A DNA stretch of 64,000 nucleotides from Chara braunii (GCA_003427395.1 BFEA01000004.1:4065328-4129327); one strand, 5' to 3'; counted from the first letter of the stretch, positions 21,830-33,449 are shown. A program made the numbers and translations. The notes: generated from the sequence alone by a model not told the origin.

Positions 21830-22138
21830 TCGCGATCGGACTGGCTTTTTGAATTCAAATGACTGTCTACTGCAGTTATTTGAATCGGGGTCATCCTCCG
21901 CAACCTCCGCGCGAGCCTTGTGGTGGCGAATCTTTTTCTTTTTTTTTTGCACCGGGTTCAGCGGTCTTCGGCTTGCGGGGTCTGCCACGAGCACGCTTAG
22001 GCTTCACAGTAGCATCCTCCACCGGATCCTTTCTGTTCCTCCCCACCCTGCTCACCCACAAGTTGTCATGTTGGACAGCCTCATTGTTGGGATGGAAAAA
22101 AGGGCACGTAGGCGGTGAATTAGGCGCGAAGCGGTGAA
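21830..22138 (-). CDS. AT-hook-encoding segment, possible exon
   Basis: The minus strand has an uninterrupted frame reading FAPNSPPTCPFFHPNN..., LWVSRVGRNRKDPVEDATV, then KPKRARGRPRKPKTAEPG and a Lys-rich run. KRARGRPRKP is a textbook AT-hook, which binds the minor groove of AT-rich DNA, so a nuclear DNA-binding role is likely if it is expressed. It lies about 110 bases downstream of the acidic coiled-coil ORF at 22248-23147 on the same strand, so the two may be exons of one gene, but I cannot define the splice sites with confidence. The downstream side runs into the (AC)n/(TC)n tract. The rest of the segment matches no family I recognise. Confidence 0.45.
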
Positions 22139-22247
22139 AGTCGCCAGCTCAACTGGTGGAATGCCGTCAAAACCGGTGCACTAGACTAAGATAGAGGAAA
22201 GTTCGTTGCCTACGCGTGTACACAATATTCACTTCAGGCTGGTGCTC

Positions 22248-23147
22248 CTATTCATCATCCTCCTCATCCACGTTGTGCTGCATGTTCTGTTGATCCATGC
22301 TTTGCGCGTCTTCTTGCTGTTCCCTGGCCTCCTCCTCTCCTTGACTCTCCATCCCCTCCTCGTCCTCTTCATGCTCCATCTCCTCGTACTCTTCTTTATG
22401 CTCCATCTCCTCCCCTTGTTGCTGCTCCATGTCGTCCTTGTCTTCTTGCTGGTCCTTCTCCTCCGGCTCTTGCAGGTCTGCCTCCTCCGCCTTTTTTGGC
22501 TGCACCCTGTCGTCCTCCTCTTCTTGGAGTGCGACTTCCGCCACCTTCAAAACCGCTTCACTTTGCTGTTGCTCTTCCTTTTCTCGCTCTTGCACAACGT
22601 CAAGTGGCCGATGCGTCTCCGGTTCCTTCTCCCCAACCTTCTTCTTGCGTCTCTCAATCTCCCTCCGGGTTGGGATTGCTGCATGTTGGGCATCCTCTTC
22701 CATGATCTGTTTTTGGACGACATCTCTATCGCGATCTGCTAATGCCTTTGCACGGTCGGCCTTCGCCTCATCTTCATCAACCTGAGCACTTTGCAACAGC
22801 AACTCAATGTCCGTGTGCACGTGATGGAACTCAACGTAAGACTGAGGATGGTATTGGGAGGAGCTTTCCCCCTTGGCCCGTGCAGAGACCACGGGCTGCT
22901 TCTCTCTCCGACGCCCTGCAACTTCTCTCCTACCGACATAAGTAGTGTTCGGGACCGATGGCTGGGCTCCCGACTCAAAATCGGAATCACTTTCATCCCC
23001 CTCCTCCTTCGCGGTGTCGAGCTCATCGGTCCGGCACCGCACAAGGCAGCATGGGACTCTCCTGACCGCGCCACGCAGTAGTCGATCTAAATCGTCGTCG
23101 TGAATATACATGGAGTTGCCGCAAGCCGCTCCGGTCGAGTGCGCCAA
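22248..23147 (-). CDS. Acidic coiled-coil protein, unrecognised
   Basis: A 300-codon frame; the first true ATG is at about 23111 (MYIHDDDLDRLLRGAVRRV). The N-terminal third is mixed, with two Cys close together (VPCCLVRC). The middle (about residues 110-200) has charged heptads such as DEDEAKADRAKALADRDRD. The C-terminal third is very Glu/Gln-rich (MEHKEEYEEMEHEEDEEGME), predicting a coiled coil or disordered acidic tail. I do not recognise a family. The plus-strand frames opposite it are Leu/Ser-rich mirrors. A host gene and a transposon-associated gene are both possible. The following AT-hook segment on the same strand hints at a nuclear role. Confidence 0.5.
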   Translation of the reverse strand: MAHSTGAACGNSMYIHDDDLDRLLRGAVRRVPCCLVRCRTDELDTAKEEGDESDSDFESGAQPSVPNTTYVGRREVAGRRREKQPVVSARAKGESSSQYHPQSYVEFHHVHTDIELLLQSAQVDEDEAKADRAKALADRDRDVVQKQIMEEDAQHAAIPTRREIERRKKKVGEKEPETHRPLDVVQEREKEEQQQSEAVLKVAEVALQEEEDDRVQPKKAEEADLQEPEEKDQQEDKDDMEQQQGEEMEHKEEYEEMEHEEDEEGMESQGEEEAREQQEDAQSMDQQNMQHNVDEEDDE

Positions 23148-23149
23148 CC

Positions 23150-26100
23150 ATACCTCTCGCGAGCCTCTACGACAGGATAGGGCCTACGCGAGGAACAACA
23201 TTCCTCCACCTTACGGGAGCTGTCACCTCCCTTCGGTGGGCGTATCCCCGCCGAGCTACCAGTCCACAGTACGTAAGCTGATCAGCTGCAATCGTAGAGG
23301 TGGACCAGCCGAGGGCGTTTCTCGTTCGTTGTAGCATAGGGGGTACGCGCGGTATTACGCCTCTATCGAACCTGCACGTGAACCGACATCTTGGGGGGCT
23401 GAGGTCCCAAGCGCCATTCGTCGGCGGTCGACTAGGACGCATCCCACACTTCACGCGCACACCACTATAAAAAACATTAAAAAAAAAAAAAAACCACATA
23501 CGCACATACGTATACATATACAGAACGACAGAGAACCAAACAACGCGACAACACTCCTAGTCCCTTAGTAGTCATCCCATAACTCCCGGATGCGGAAATT
23601 GGATAGGAGTCGCGCGCGAGACTTAGTATAAAACCGTGCGGACGCAGGGCTAACTCATATCAACTCGCAATGCAAGCGTATGCAAGCGGTCTCAGTGATG
23701 GCGTACCATGTAGTACCTATACTCATGCGGTCCTCGTTAATGTCGAGGGTCGCGTTCGACACTCAAGTGTCGGCTGACATGCGCCTTGAGGGATTGATCT
23801 CTCGACGCTGGACAACCGCCAAGTGCGGTTGAGAACCACACCCTCGTCTTCACCCTGCAGAGAGTGGGTGGTACACAGGTTCATACCTGTGGTGGCAATC
23901 GTTTCTTATTGCCCTGGAGACCAGCTCCATTATCTAGGGCCTGTGGAAAAGTCAAGGGGTTTGACTTTGATGGATGCCACGTACTACAACGTCCAGCTAT
24001 AGAAATTCTAAAGAGCAAAGGCTTAAAAGGAAAAGTCTCATTTCCCTCGAAAACATAATCTGTTTAACCCTTACGCGCGATCATAGTGGGCCGCACGAAA
24101 CACTCAAGATATATATATTCACATATATATAGAGGGTTATTAATATAGGACAATCACTTCTCACAGTCATAGTGGGACTCCTCTCGGCCATATATATATG
24201 TATGTGAGCACAGACAGTCAAATCCAAAGTCCCTGTTATCAGTGATAACATAAGGTGATCCTCGTAGGAACAACTAAATTTTGCCCAAGTCCTGAATCAA
24301 TTGATCAAGAGGACCTGTAACACAAGACAGGTCAATCCCCAAGCTAAATCTATAAGTCCATGGAGAATAATCCCCATATCACGATCTCACTCAAATCAGC
24401 TTAATTAACTAAGCCTAAGTTTACCTCTAAGCAAGTGCCCAAAGAAAGGTAGACCCTGGCAGAGTCTCCTCTATATAGAGTGCATCGCCAGAATAGCCAC
24501 CTGTCAAAACATAATCTAACTCCTTTAAACTAAGGAAATTTCGGCAGCGCTTCCCGTAGGAAAAGTGCCTTTCCAAGATTTATATCAGCCCGAATATAGA
24601 AACAAAAATAATCTTCAACTTTCCAAAGTCAAATTTTGTCTAACTCCTTGAATTAGCAAAAATTTGGGCGGCACTCCCTTCAAAAAAGGAGACTTCCCAG
24701 ATTTTTACTGAGCCATATAAAATTAAGTCAAGTTGAACTTTGAAAAGTCAAAAGTTGACTAACTCCTTGGATTTGCAGAAATTTCGGCAGTGCTTCCCGT
24801 AGAGAAAGTAGCTTACCAAAATTTATACAAAGCCAAGTATAACAAAAAATCCCAGAAAATGCAGAAATTGACCTAAGTAAAATAAACGTAGCTCATAAAA
24901 TGCAGGAATTGAAACTGACTCCCATGGGTCTAGCATGTGGAGAGCAACTAAAGCAGCTACCTATCAAACTGAAATTCAAACCAAGTAGTGGTCACACTCA
25001 ATCACATGCAAGGCAAACCACAAAGGTAAGTACTCTCACCATCCCAAGTCCGTAGTCGATTCTGTCTCCTACGCGCAGCCTTCAGCGTCGTCCCCGACTA
25101 AACCACCAACCCATCATTAAGACTTACGGCGACATCACGCTCGCACCGCCCCGAAACCTCAAGCTCTAACCTTCAATCGCCCGTTTTCGTCAAGAGACGG
25201 GTAGGCTAAGTGATTTCTACTCTTTCCATAGCTGGTTTCGAAAAACCTCCGCGCAGTCTATGCACTCACTAACTCTTTTCTTACTAACTTTCCCTCCATT
25301 CTGGTCTCACCATGTAACTCGCAATACATCAAAACCTCTAAAACGAAACTTCTCTCGCTCGATTTCATCCAGAAATGAGCGAGATACGCATTCCCTTCTC
25401 CTCATCTCTTTCGCTCCCGCCATCGCCAACACACTCATTTTCTTAGTACAACCTAATCTACTAACTTTTGACTAAAACTAATAGCGCTATCACGCTCGCG
25501 ATGATCGAAAACCCCCGTTCCACACTTTATTCCTCTTGATTCCATTGAGGATCGGCCGAGAAATCATTTTTCCCGTCTCTCTCCCTCACCCGTTTCTCCG
25601 TATGCGGCGCAATCGTTTTTTTTCGCATCTCCTCAAACACTAACTCCCTTCCAACTCCGACTTCACAATCGTGTTCGCCTAGGCCTAAACCCCCTATCCA
25701 CCACCCTACTTCGTGTAAGTTTGCTAAGAAGCGGTCGAGAAGAATCATCCCTGCCCCCGTCGTTCCTTTATCTTCCACCTAATTGCCTTCATCGTTCACT
25801 TTCGAATGTACCTAGCGCAGATTCGCGTCTAGGTTTATACTAATTCCTCCTTTCGGTTGATGCTACCGGCTCTCCGCTCTCTTCTGTTGATGTCGCGCTT
25901 CGCATCACTGCGCAGCGTCCATCAGCGCCATCCCCCCCTGGCTACGCCCTGCTCCGACATCGGTCACCACCTTTCAGATCGTAACGAGCACGCTTACACT
26001 CACCTCTCACAGCGGATTACGAACGGGGCACCAACAGACTGCGCCCCGCCTCAGGTACGATTACCCCGAGGGGTCCTTCGATGGTAAACCGATTATCTGA

Positions 26101-27470
26101 CCGAGGCTTCCAGGGAAACCAACTGTTGGACGGTTCTATTAGTCATCCGCCCCATACCGCATTTGATGAACAATCTGCCCAACGGTATTTGCTGTGATTT
26201 TCTTCCAGTGCGTGGCCCCATTGCCGTGCACCACATTGTCGTGTCTCCAACCACAACGGAGTTTCTCCACAGCCTCGAGCCCCCAACGAGCATGCTACCC
26301 ACTGACAACGGCCTTAGTGTCGACAGCGCCGGCATGTTGCAGACTCGTGGCATGGTTTGAGGTGCAGCTGTCCTCTGCAAGATCTTGGTAGTAGTATAGT
26401 GCTTAAATGAAAGTTTTGACGTCCAAGTGGAGAAGGGTTTCACGCAGACAGTAGTGAGGCAGTTTGGGCCGCCCAGCCGGTACAGCTGCTGCCTCCGAGC
26501 AATACTTGCCGGCTCTCGCTCAAGCATATAGATCATTCGCCTTCTCTTGGCAGATAGTGGGCGGCAGGCTGGGCACCTTTAGTGGCCTACAACACACAGG
26601 CTTTTCCTCAACCCCATTGGCTAAACTATCCACCGGTTCGCATGCACGTTGAACTCCTCGATCCATGTTTCAAAGCATTCAAGCCAGGGGAATTTCACCA
26701 GCATCTCGAACACGTGAGGAACCCATAAGTCAACAAAAGGAGATGCATACTCAGGGTCCTCGACCTCCGTGATAACCTCTAAATCCAGCGTCGAGTCTTA
26801 GTCAAGAAATGCTGGAGCAAAATAATCATAATACAACAATAAATAATAAAATATTTAGAGACTTTCAATCGTCAGAATATGGCGAAATGAAGAAAAATAA
26901 AATGCTAGCCCCATCCTGACGCTACCGACGACAAAATCAAGGGGGATAGCCCCGTCGGGCCCTCCTCGCTATTCTGATATCCCACATCGCCACCACTCAC
27001 TCTCGTTCCCAGAATCTTTCATACGAACGTCCGACATTGTAACGAATAGTGTTGGGCCCAAGTCTAGGTATTATTCTAGCGGACTCCTAAATAAACAGAT
27101 ACCGCACGCCGCGCGGGTCAACCGATAATGCTTCAACGTCTCCTTGTTGTCGATGTCGTCCTCTGCGCATACGCACAAACCATAGACAAGCATACTAGTC
27201 AAAGAGACAAGATCTCTTTAGTCTTAACTTAATCAGAAATAAAAATCAGGCCGGCGATCCCGCCGACTCTTCAATCATCAACAAATAAAAATCACGCGCG
27301 CCTCAAAGCTTGCGCGCCTCAAAGCTTGCGCGCCCACACACCCTCTGTTCTAGTCAACCATCCAGCCAATGTAAACCTCAGACACAGTCGCGCCGTCGAG
27401 CGGTGTACTTGAAACTTTAAACCAAACTTATTTTCTGCCGTTTGCAAACACCAGGGCGAATACCCTTGTA
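23150..27470. other. Non-coding block of distinct, AT-richer composition
   Basis: No domain-bearing frame was found over about 4.3 kb. Features are a poly-A run (23479-23493), TATATA palindromes (24108-24140, 24191-24203), a threefold repeat at 24517-24840, and a direct repeat GCGCGCCTCAAAGCTT (about 27296 and 27312). The style of the 23.5-25.9 kb part resembles the non-coding ends of an LTR retrotransposon, but no LTR pair or PBS could be shown. A minus-strand open stretch at about 26621-26790 (PFVDLWVPHVFEMLVKFPWL) has coding-like composition but no identity I know. Confidence 0.4.
24517..24840. repeat. Three diverged ~120-bp tandem repeats
   Basis: TAACTCCTTTAAACTAAGGA (24517), TAACTCCTTGAATTAGCAAA (24641) and TAACTCCTTGGATTTGCAGA (24760) each precede a GGCAG/GGCGG...CTTCC block and a CCAAGATTTATA-like ending. 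Spacings are 124 and 119 bp. Only short islands are conserved (AAATTTCGGCAGCGCTTCCC), which suggests selection on the islands or an old array. Confidence 0.75.
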
Positions 27471-27477
27471 AGGGTAT

Positions 27478-30061
27478 TCACACCGACAACGCCGCTCGTC
27501 TCATCCGACAATCACACTTCCCCTTCCACAACTCATCATCCAAGTCACTGTCGTCGGTGCGCTCGTCCTCTTCGTCCTCGAGCTTCTTCGGAATCTTTCC
27601 CTTCGGTGTGTTCACGAAGGTACTTCGCCGCACCAGCTCCTCATCCGTCTTCTCAGTTTCGTCCTTGGGGGCCTTCAAGATAGATCCATCGTTCTCGTCT
27701 GGCTTTGGAATAGCCTCGAAGAACGAACTCCACAGATCAACGTAGCCCTCGCCGTTGGCACCACTGTTGTTGGCAACACGCAGTAGTTGCATGTTCCAAT
27801 GGATGTACACCAGCTTCTGCAATGTTTCGGGCTGCAAGTTGTTCCTCCTTTTGGAATGCACGAAGTCCATGAATGACCAATTCCTCTCAGCCGGGGTTGC
27901 TGTACTCTACATGCCCATCACTTTGATGGCATTGGCCTGCAAGTCGGGGACATTACGCCATAAGTCGCCCACCACTCTGACGACCGGGGTTGCTGTACTC
28001 CACATGCCCATCACTTTGATGGCAATGGCCTGCAAGTCGGGGACATCGTTGCCATAAGTCGCCCACCACTCTGACGGTGTGAGCTTCTCGCAATCAGCCT
28101 TCGCCTCGGGCTCCCACATCTTCTTGTCCTTTCTCTTAGGCCCTTTCGGCGTGGGCGCCTTGTGAAACTCGTGCAGGTCACCCAAAACCTCAAGGTGGTC
28201 TGGCCCTTTCCAAGCACCTCCAACCTGTCTCTGCAGGTAACGCATCGCGTTCTACACAATTGCACTGTCCCGATCATAAAGCCACCGTGGACTTCTCCTG
28301 CGCGGGTCTAGAAGAAACGCCAGTGCATGAACAGGGTGCCGCATCATCTTCACACGATCTTTGACTTTGTCCATGACGCTCGCCCGCTGCTCCTCAGTGA
28401 GAACCACGTGAGTCAGTTTCCTTTCAGTCAGGTCGTTGTATTCGACGAGGTTTGTTGGTGATGTTCCATCCCGATCCATCCTCTTCAGAAGCTGTACAAC
28501 GGTTCCATCACATCGACCACCTTCTTCAACTCCGTCCACCAGCCGTCTCTCCTCAAGGTGAAGTACACCAGGTCCGATTTCGACTTCAACTTCGAAGTGG
28601 ACCAACGCATCCCCGTCCACTATGCTGCATTTTTACGATCCACCATATCCAACAACACTGCCCTCCTGTTCTGAAGCCTCTCCAAATCATGTACACTGAC
28701 CCGAACCGAACTTCAGTGGGACGAAGCAATGTCAGGGAATCGCCCATGGACATCATCAGGCTATTCGTGTAGTGGTGGTTCCGGATGAATTTTGCAATCG
28801 TGTGACCTCTCTTGACAGTGCTCTTCACCCAGTCTAGCTTGTTGAATCTCGCAGCAAAAGGCTGGAACAATGCGCAGCGCAAGGAACCCATGGAATCCTT
28901 GAAATGTCTTTGTTAGTGCGGCGCTCGAGAATGTGAGCAGCCTTCTTGTTCACCTTGACATTGTTGGTGCAGATCGCGTTGATGCGATGCACCTCTATCT
29001 CCCTCATGATCCGCTCCCACAACTTTGCCAACGCCTGCGCTGTTTTCTTCCTTGCGGTCATTGACACTGTGGCCACGAGAAATGCACCTTTCTCCCCCGT
29101 TGCCAAGAAGTTCACGATAGGGCGCTCTTGACGGTCGGATGAACCGTCCGTGATGAATGTACAGCCTGATTCGTCCCAACAGGTTGTCAAAGGATGCACT
29201 TGCTTTTGAATATGCAAGAGCTTGACCTCTGGTCGTGCATTCGCCACTTCCAAGTAAACTTCGTGGAGCTTTTGCGCCGTGTCAAAATTCAGGAAGTTGA
29301 ACGCAATACCAGCACGGAACATCGCCTCCGCCCACACTATATCCAGCTTCTTCTGTGCATCATTGTCCACCCATCTCTTGATTGATGCCTGCTGCAATGA
29401 TGCCACCCTCGTGTTTGACCTTGAACCTTCCGCAAGCCCTTCGTCTGCAGCGGCAACCGACTCTGTTCGCGAAGCTGTTTTTGGTGGTGCCATCCCCGCA
29501 ATAGTTGGTGGTTGCGGCTCCTCGTACCCGCAAACGAGCGGCTCCACCTCTTGAGTCTCCGAAGCAGGGCCCCCCCGTTCCGAAATGCCATGCAACTGCC
29601 TATAGTTCTTAAGGAGGTACCTCGTCTTTTTGTCGGTCGGCAGCACCTTCGCACGGGCGACCACGAGCTTGTGTACGATCTCCCCTGTCCTCAAGGGACA
29701 CGACTTTAACAACTTCAAAAAATGTTCCATTGCCCTTGTGCTCGTGCCCCTCCAAATTTGCGTGCATAGCCGACACTTCCGCCAATACTCTCGTCGACCC
29801 TTCGGCAGGGCTTCTTGACCTTGTATAACATATTTCCACACCTCCCGGGCGCGCTGCAGTTGGTGTTGCCCCTGTGTCATCCTGAGGAACAAACAGAGAG
29901 GGGTATGACGCCGGGGTGGGTTCCTTTGCAGTCACCCCAGATGTGGGAGCACTAGAAATGGCACTGGCCTTTCCTTTGTCTGTTGATCCTGAAGGAGGTC
30001 TCCTCCTTCCGGATCCGCCACTGCCACCACCTGCTGCAATGCCACTGCTGCCACCCGCCAT
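27478..30061 (-). pseudogene. hAT-superfamily transposase (DUF659 type), decayed
   Basis: A cut-and-paste DNA transposase relic. The start at 30061 gives MAGGSSGIAAGGG... with a low-complexity N-terminus. After a frameshift near 29880 comes a BED-like zinc finger (RRKCRLC-type; EYWRKCRLCTQIWRGTSTRA). The DUF659 core follows (VHPLTTCWDESGCTFITDGS, RPIVNFLATGEKGAFLVATV, INAICTNNVKVNKKAAHILE, ISRIPWVPCAAHCSSLLLRD). The second acidic site reads CTNN where active relatives have CTDN, an Asp-to-Asn change (AAC). Then come KRGHTIAKFIRNHHYTNSLM, LRPTEVRFGSVYM, and the C-terminal dimerisation region (STATPAERNWSFMDFVHSK) with an acidic tail. A 93-bp in-frame duplication lies at 27891-28076. Terminal inverted repeats were not found. 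Confidence 0.85.
27891..28076 (-). repeat. 93-bp in-frame tandem duplication in the hAT transposase
   Basis: CCGGGGTTGCTGTACTC begins at 27891 and 27984 (93 bp, 31 codons). Each unit encodes a version of VPDLQAIAIKVMGMWSTATP; one copy has a stop in place of the Trp. The duplicated segment borders the conserved STATPAERNWS dimerisation motif. Confidence 0.9.
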
Positions 30062-30174
30062 TGAACACCAACGTGTGGGAGCACTCGCCAACAAACACTG
30101 AACGCAACCCCCCTGGCCCCCCTTTCAACCCCTCACACAAAAAAAAAAAAAACGAAGGTGGGATATAGTGGATG

Positions 30175-31027
30175 TTTGTGCGACACGTGAAGAAGAAGAC
30201 GAAGGAGGAGGAGAACAAGAAGATGATGATGATGATGAAGAAGAAGAAGGTGGGACTATGAAGAAGATGATGATGATGATGATGATTGGCGGTGGAGTAT
30301 GGCGGCCAGGGGGGTGAGAAACAACGGCGAGAAGAAGAAGAAGAAGAAAAAGAAGAAGAAGAAGATGATGATGATGATTGGCGGTGGAGGATGGCATCGA
30401 GAAACAACGACGAGAAGAACAAGAAGAAGAAGAAGAAGAAGAGGATGTAGAATGGGTGGTGGAGGATGGAGGGTCGGGGGCTGAGAAAGGGTGGGCGAGA
30501 AGAATAAGAAGGAGAAGGAGAAGAAGGAGAAGAAGAAGAAGAAGAAGAAGAAGAAGAAGAAGAAGAAGAAGAAGAAGAAGATGGGTGGTGGAGGATGGTG
30601 GACAGGTGGTAATAAAGGGTGGGCGAGAAGAATGAGACAAGGTGGCCGAGAGGAAGAAGAAGAAGATGAGTATGTTAGGTGGTGGAGGATGGCGGTCAGG
30701 GGGTGAGGATGATGTAGATGGGTGGTGGAGGATGGAGGGCGGGGGGTGAGATAGGGTGGGCGAGAAGAAGAAGAAGAAGAAGGTGATGAAGATGGGTGGT
30801 GGAGGAGCAGAGGAAGATAAAGAAGGTGATGAAGACGGGTGCTGGAGGCGACGCGGCCCCAGGCGCGCCTGCACTAGACACTGTCGACAGACAAAAAAAA
30901 ATAAAAAATGGTGGTCGGGGATGGCGGGTAGGGGGGCAACAAGAAGAAGAAGGAGAAGAAGAAGAAGAAGAAGATGATGATGGTTGGAGGTGGAGGATGG
31001 CGGCCAGGGTATGCGAAACAACGGAGA

Positions 31028-31058
<31 letters not shown>

Positions 31059-31618
31059 AAGAAGAAGATGTATATGGGTGGTGGAGGATGGAGGGCCGGG
31101 GGGTGAGAAAGGGTGGCCGAGAAGAAGAAGAAGAAGAAGGAGAAGAAGGAGAAGGAGAAGAAGAACAAGGAGAAGAAGAAGGGGAAGGAGAAAAAGAAGA
31201 AGAAGATGATGAAAATGGGTGGTGGAGGATTGCGGACAGGTGGTACTAAATGGTGGGCGAGAAGAAGGAGACAAGGTGGCTGAGAGGAAGAAGAAGAAGA
31301 AGATGAGTATGTTAGGTGGTGGAGGATGGCGTCCAGGGGGTGAGGATGATGTAGATGGGTGGAGGGCGGGTGGTGAGATAGGGTGGGCGAGAAGAAGAAG
31401 AAGAAGAAGAAGAAGGTGATGAAGATGGGTGGTGGAGGAGCAGAGGAAAATGAAGACGAGTGCTGGAGGCGATGCGGCCCCACGCGCGCCTGCACTAGAC
31501 ACTGTCGGCAAACAGAAAAATAAAAAATGATGGTGGTCGGGGATGGCGGGTAGGGGGGGCGAGAAGATGAAGAAGAAGCGAAGGAGGAGGAGGAAAAAAG
31601 GAAGAGGAAGAAGAAGAA

Positions 31619-31650
<32 letters not shown>

Positions 31651-31660
31651 TCTCTCGCTC
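30175..31660. repeat. GAA/GAT-rich composite satellite, 621-bp higher-order period
   Basis: Long (GAA)n and (GAT)n runs alternate with a GC-rich motif related to GGGTGGTGGAGGATGGAGGG. The string GCGCCTGCACTAGACACTGT occurs at 30865 and 31486, giving a 621-bp higher-order repeat. Smaller units, such as GATGAGTATGTTAGGTGGTG at about 30665 and 31300, repeat within. Very long open frames on both strands are caused by the triplet repeats and are not genes. Confidence 0.9.
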
Positions 31661-32204
31661 TCTCTCTCCTACTAACCCACTTACCTTGGCGCGGCAGCGC
31701 GTCGGCGGGCGTCGACGGGCGTCGGGGGGTGACTACGGTGTTGGCGGGCGTTGGCCGGCGATGGCGGAGCTCCGTCGAAGTGACCTGACAGGGGCCGAAG
31801 TGAGGCGTCGGGGGCGAAGTGACACGTCGGGCGGGAAAGGCCACGGGGGAGAGGACGAGGGCCGATGATTTCCGTTTTGAACAATTCAAAATCGCGGCCC
31901 ATCTGGGCGGTCGATCCTGGAGATTGACGGCGCAGATGGGCCCTTATTTCAAATTGTTGAAATCGGGCCTACCGGCCTTTTTTTTTTTGGTTTGTTGGCC
32001 CCACGCTTTGAAAACGGCCCGAAACCCCCCTCTTTCTAGGATGCGCTGGGGTCGCCCGGTGGCCAACCGGGCAGGCGGGCTGCCCCCCCCCCCCAAGGCG
32101 ACGAACAGGTCGCCGGGCGGCTCGGGGTTCAGCCTAGGTTTTTTATGATGTCAACAAGCTTGGTATTGCTTTTTCTTGCTTGACGAGGCACAACATTTTT
32201 TTTT

Positions 32205-32312
32205 CCCTTTCCTGCCCAGCTCAAATGTGGGCTACCAATCGGGCTGTCCGCGTCACCTTGCTTGCTCGGGTGGCCTGGCTGGGCAAGAACCAGGGAAGGT
32301 CCCCGCAAAAAT
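32205..32312 (+). repeat. Short dispersed repeat F with A-rich tail
   Basis: It shares GGCTACCAATCGGGC, a CACC...GGTGGCCTGGCTGGGCAA block and the ending ACCAGGGAAGGTCCCCGCAA followed by A-rich sequence with 33706-33800 and with the inverted copy at 46404-46536. The A-rich 3' end suggests a SINE-like retroposon; no polymerase III boxes were identified. Confidence 0.5.
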
Positions 32313-32963
32313 AAAAAAAGAAAGCACGATACTATAATGACAATAAAAGAGGCCTGGAAGGCCGTCCTGTCCAGATTCAGGTAATTGAATTGGTTGCGCT
32401 TAAACCATGGGTACGATCCGGACGTCCGGACCGCCGTCCAGACGGTCTGGATTCAGTCTGGACTCCAGACGTCCGGTTTGGAAGGTCTGGACCTGCCAAA
32501 ATTCGAGGGGGGGAAAGAAAAAAAACGGTCCAGGACCCTTCCCCATTGAGGAGCCAAGCCCCTAAAATTGTTTGGGGGGGGTTTCAGGCCCGTTTATGCT
32601 TTTTTGGGGGGTTCGGACATGCTCTCTCTCTATAATGATTTATTAGACAACCCCAATTTTTTAATTATAAATAATTCATTACCTTTTATTAGTTTTTAAA
32701 GTTTTTTTTAATTGCTTTTTTATGGTTTTTGACTTGTAACTCAAGTTTGGTTAGGAATTCTAACATGACTCTGAGGCAAAAGTGGTTTGCATTGTTATTC
32801 TGCATAGCATACTTTTTTTTCAGATTTTTTATTTTTATTTTTTTTAATGGTTCGGACATTTCCGGACCTGTTCAGACATCCGGACCATCGGGGTCCCCCC
32901 ATCTCCAGAGGGTCTGGAAATGTTTGGAAGTGATTGAGCAATTACAACCAGGAGGTGGGCGGC

Positions 32964-33130
32964 TGTCATGCCGGTGGCATTGCCGGGTAGTTGACGGTAC
33001 CTCGCTTGAAAAGCTTATGAAGCTTTGAGATGGGATAGTCAAAGGAGAATTTGAATGGGGAGCAACTCGTATTCTGCCAAAGCCTGGGAAGAAGAAAAGC
33101 GTCCGCTTATCTCACCTTGTATGCCGAAGG
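32964..33130 (+). pseudogene. Group II intron maturase/RT-like fragment
   Basis: In one frame, with a single TGA, the sequence reads RVVDGTSLEKLMKL, stop, then DGIVKGEFEWGATRILPKPG and KKKSVRL. This matches the start of group II intron-encoded reverse transcriptases in plan: a (V)DG.(T/S)L..L.. segment, a KGEF.W.P.RR-like stretch, and a PKPGKK motif. Only about 55 residues are present. Near the mitochondrial-type rRNA fragment, it is best explained as organellar DNA in the nucleus. Confidence is moderate because the match is from pattern alone. Confidence 0.45.
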
Positions 33131-33449
33131 CGGTGTCATACCTTGAGGTAATAAAAAAACTCAAAAAATGAAGTCTCCATCATAGAAAGCGGTACTTAAC
33201 CAGTGGGCCTCGTTTATTAGAAAGAGCCGCCAAAATGTCATTGTACAATAGGTGACCTAACGGCCGCCCGACTAAGCATGCCAATAGTGGCAAAATTCAT
33301 GTGAGCTACTGAAGACTATGCAATGATCTTTTTCAGATCGATTTGTCTTAATGTAGTTACGAAAGTATATATTATAGCAATCACACTAAGAGTATGAACA
33401 AATTTTAAGTCTGTCATGTTTACCCGGAGGAGCTGATAAGAAACCCGAG

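Noticed and set aside
22206-22742. Leu-rich plus-strand frame opposite the acidic ORF
   Set aside because: It is the complement of a Glu/Gln codon-rich tract; the minus-strand reading gives the more protein-like sequence.
26093-26536. 147-codon minus-strand frame
   Set aside because: No domain, basic/low-complexity character and no support from neighbours; the overlapping plus-strand frames are equally plausible.
30125-31889. Very long open frames (over 390 codons) on the minus strand
   Set aside because: Triplet repeats (TTC/GAA) remove stops from all frames; the products are Ser/Leu/Phe homopolymers and the plus strand is equally open.
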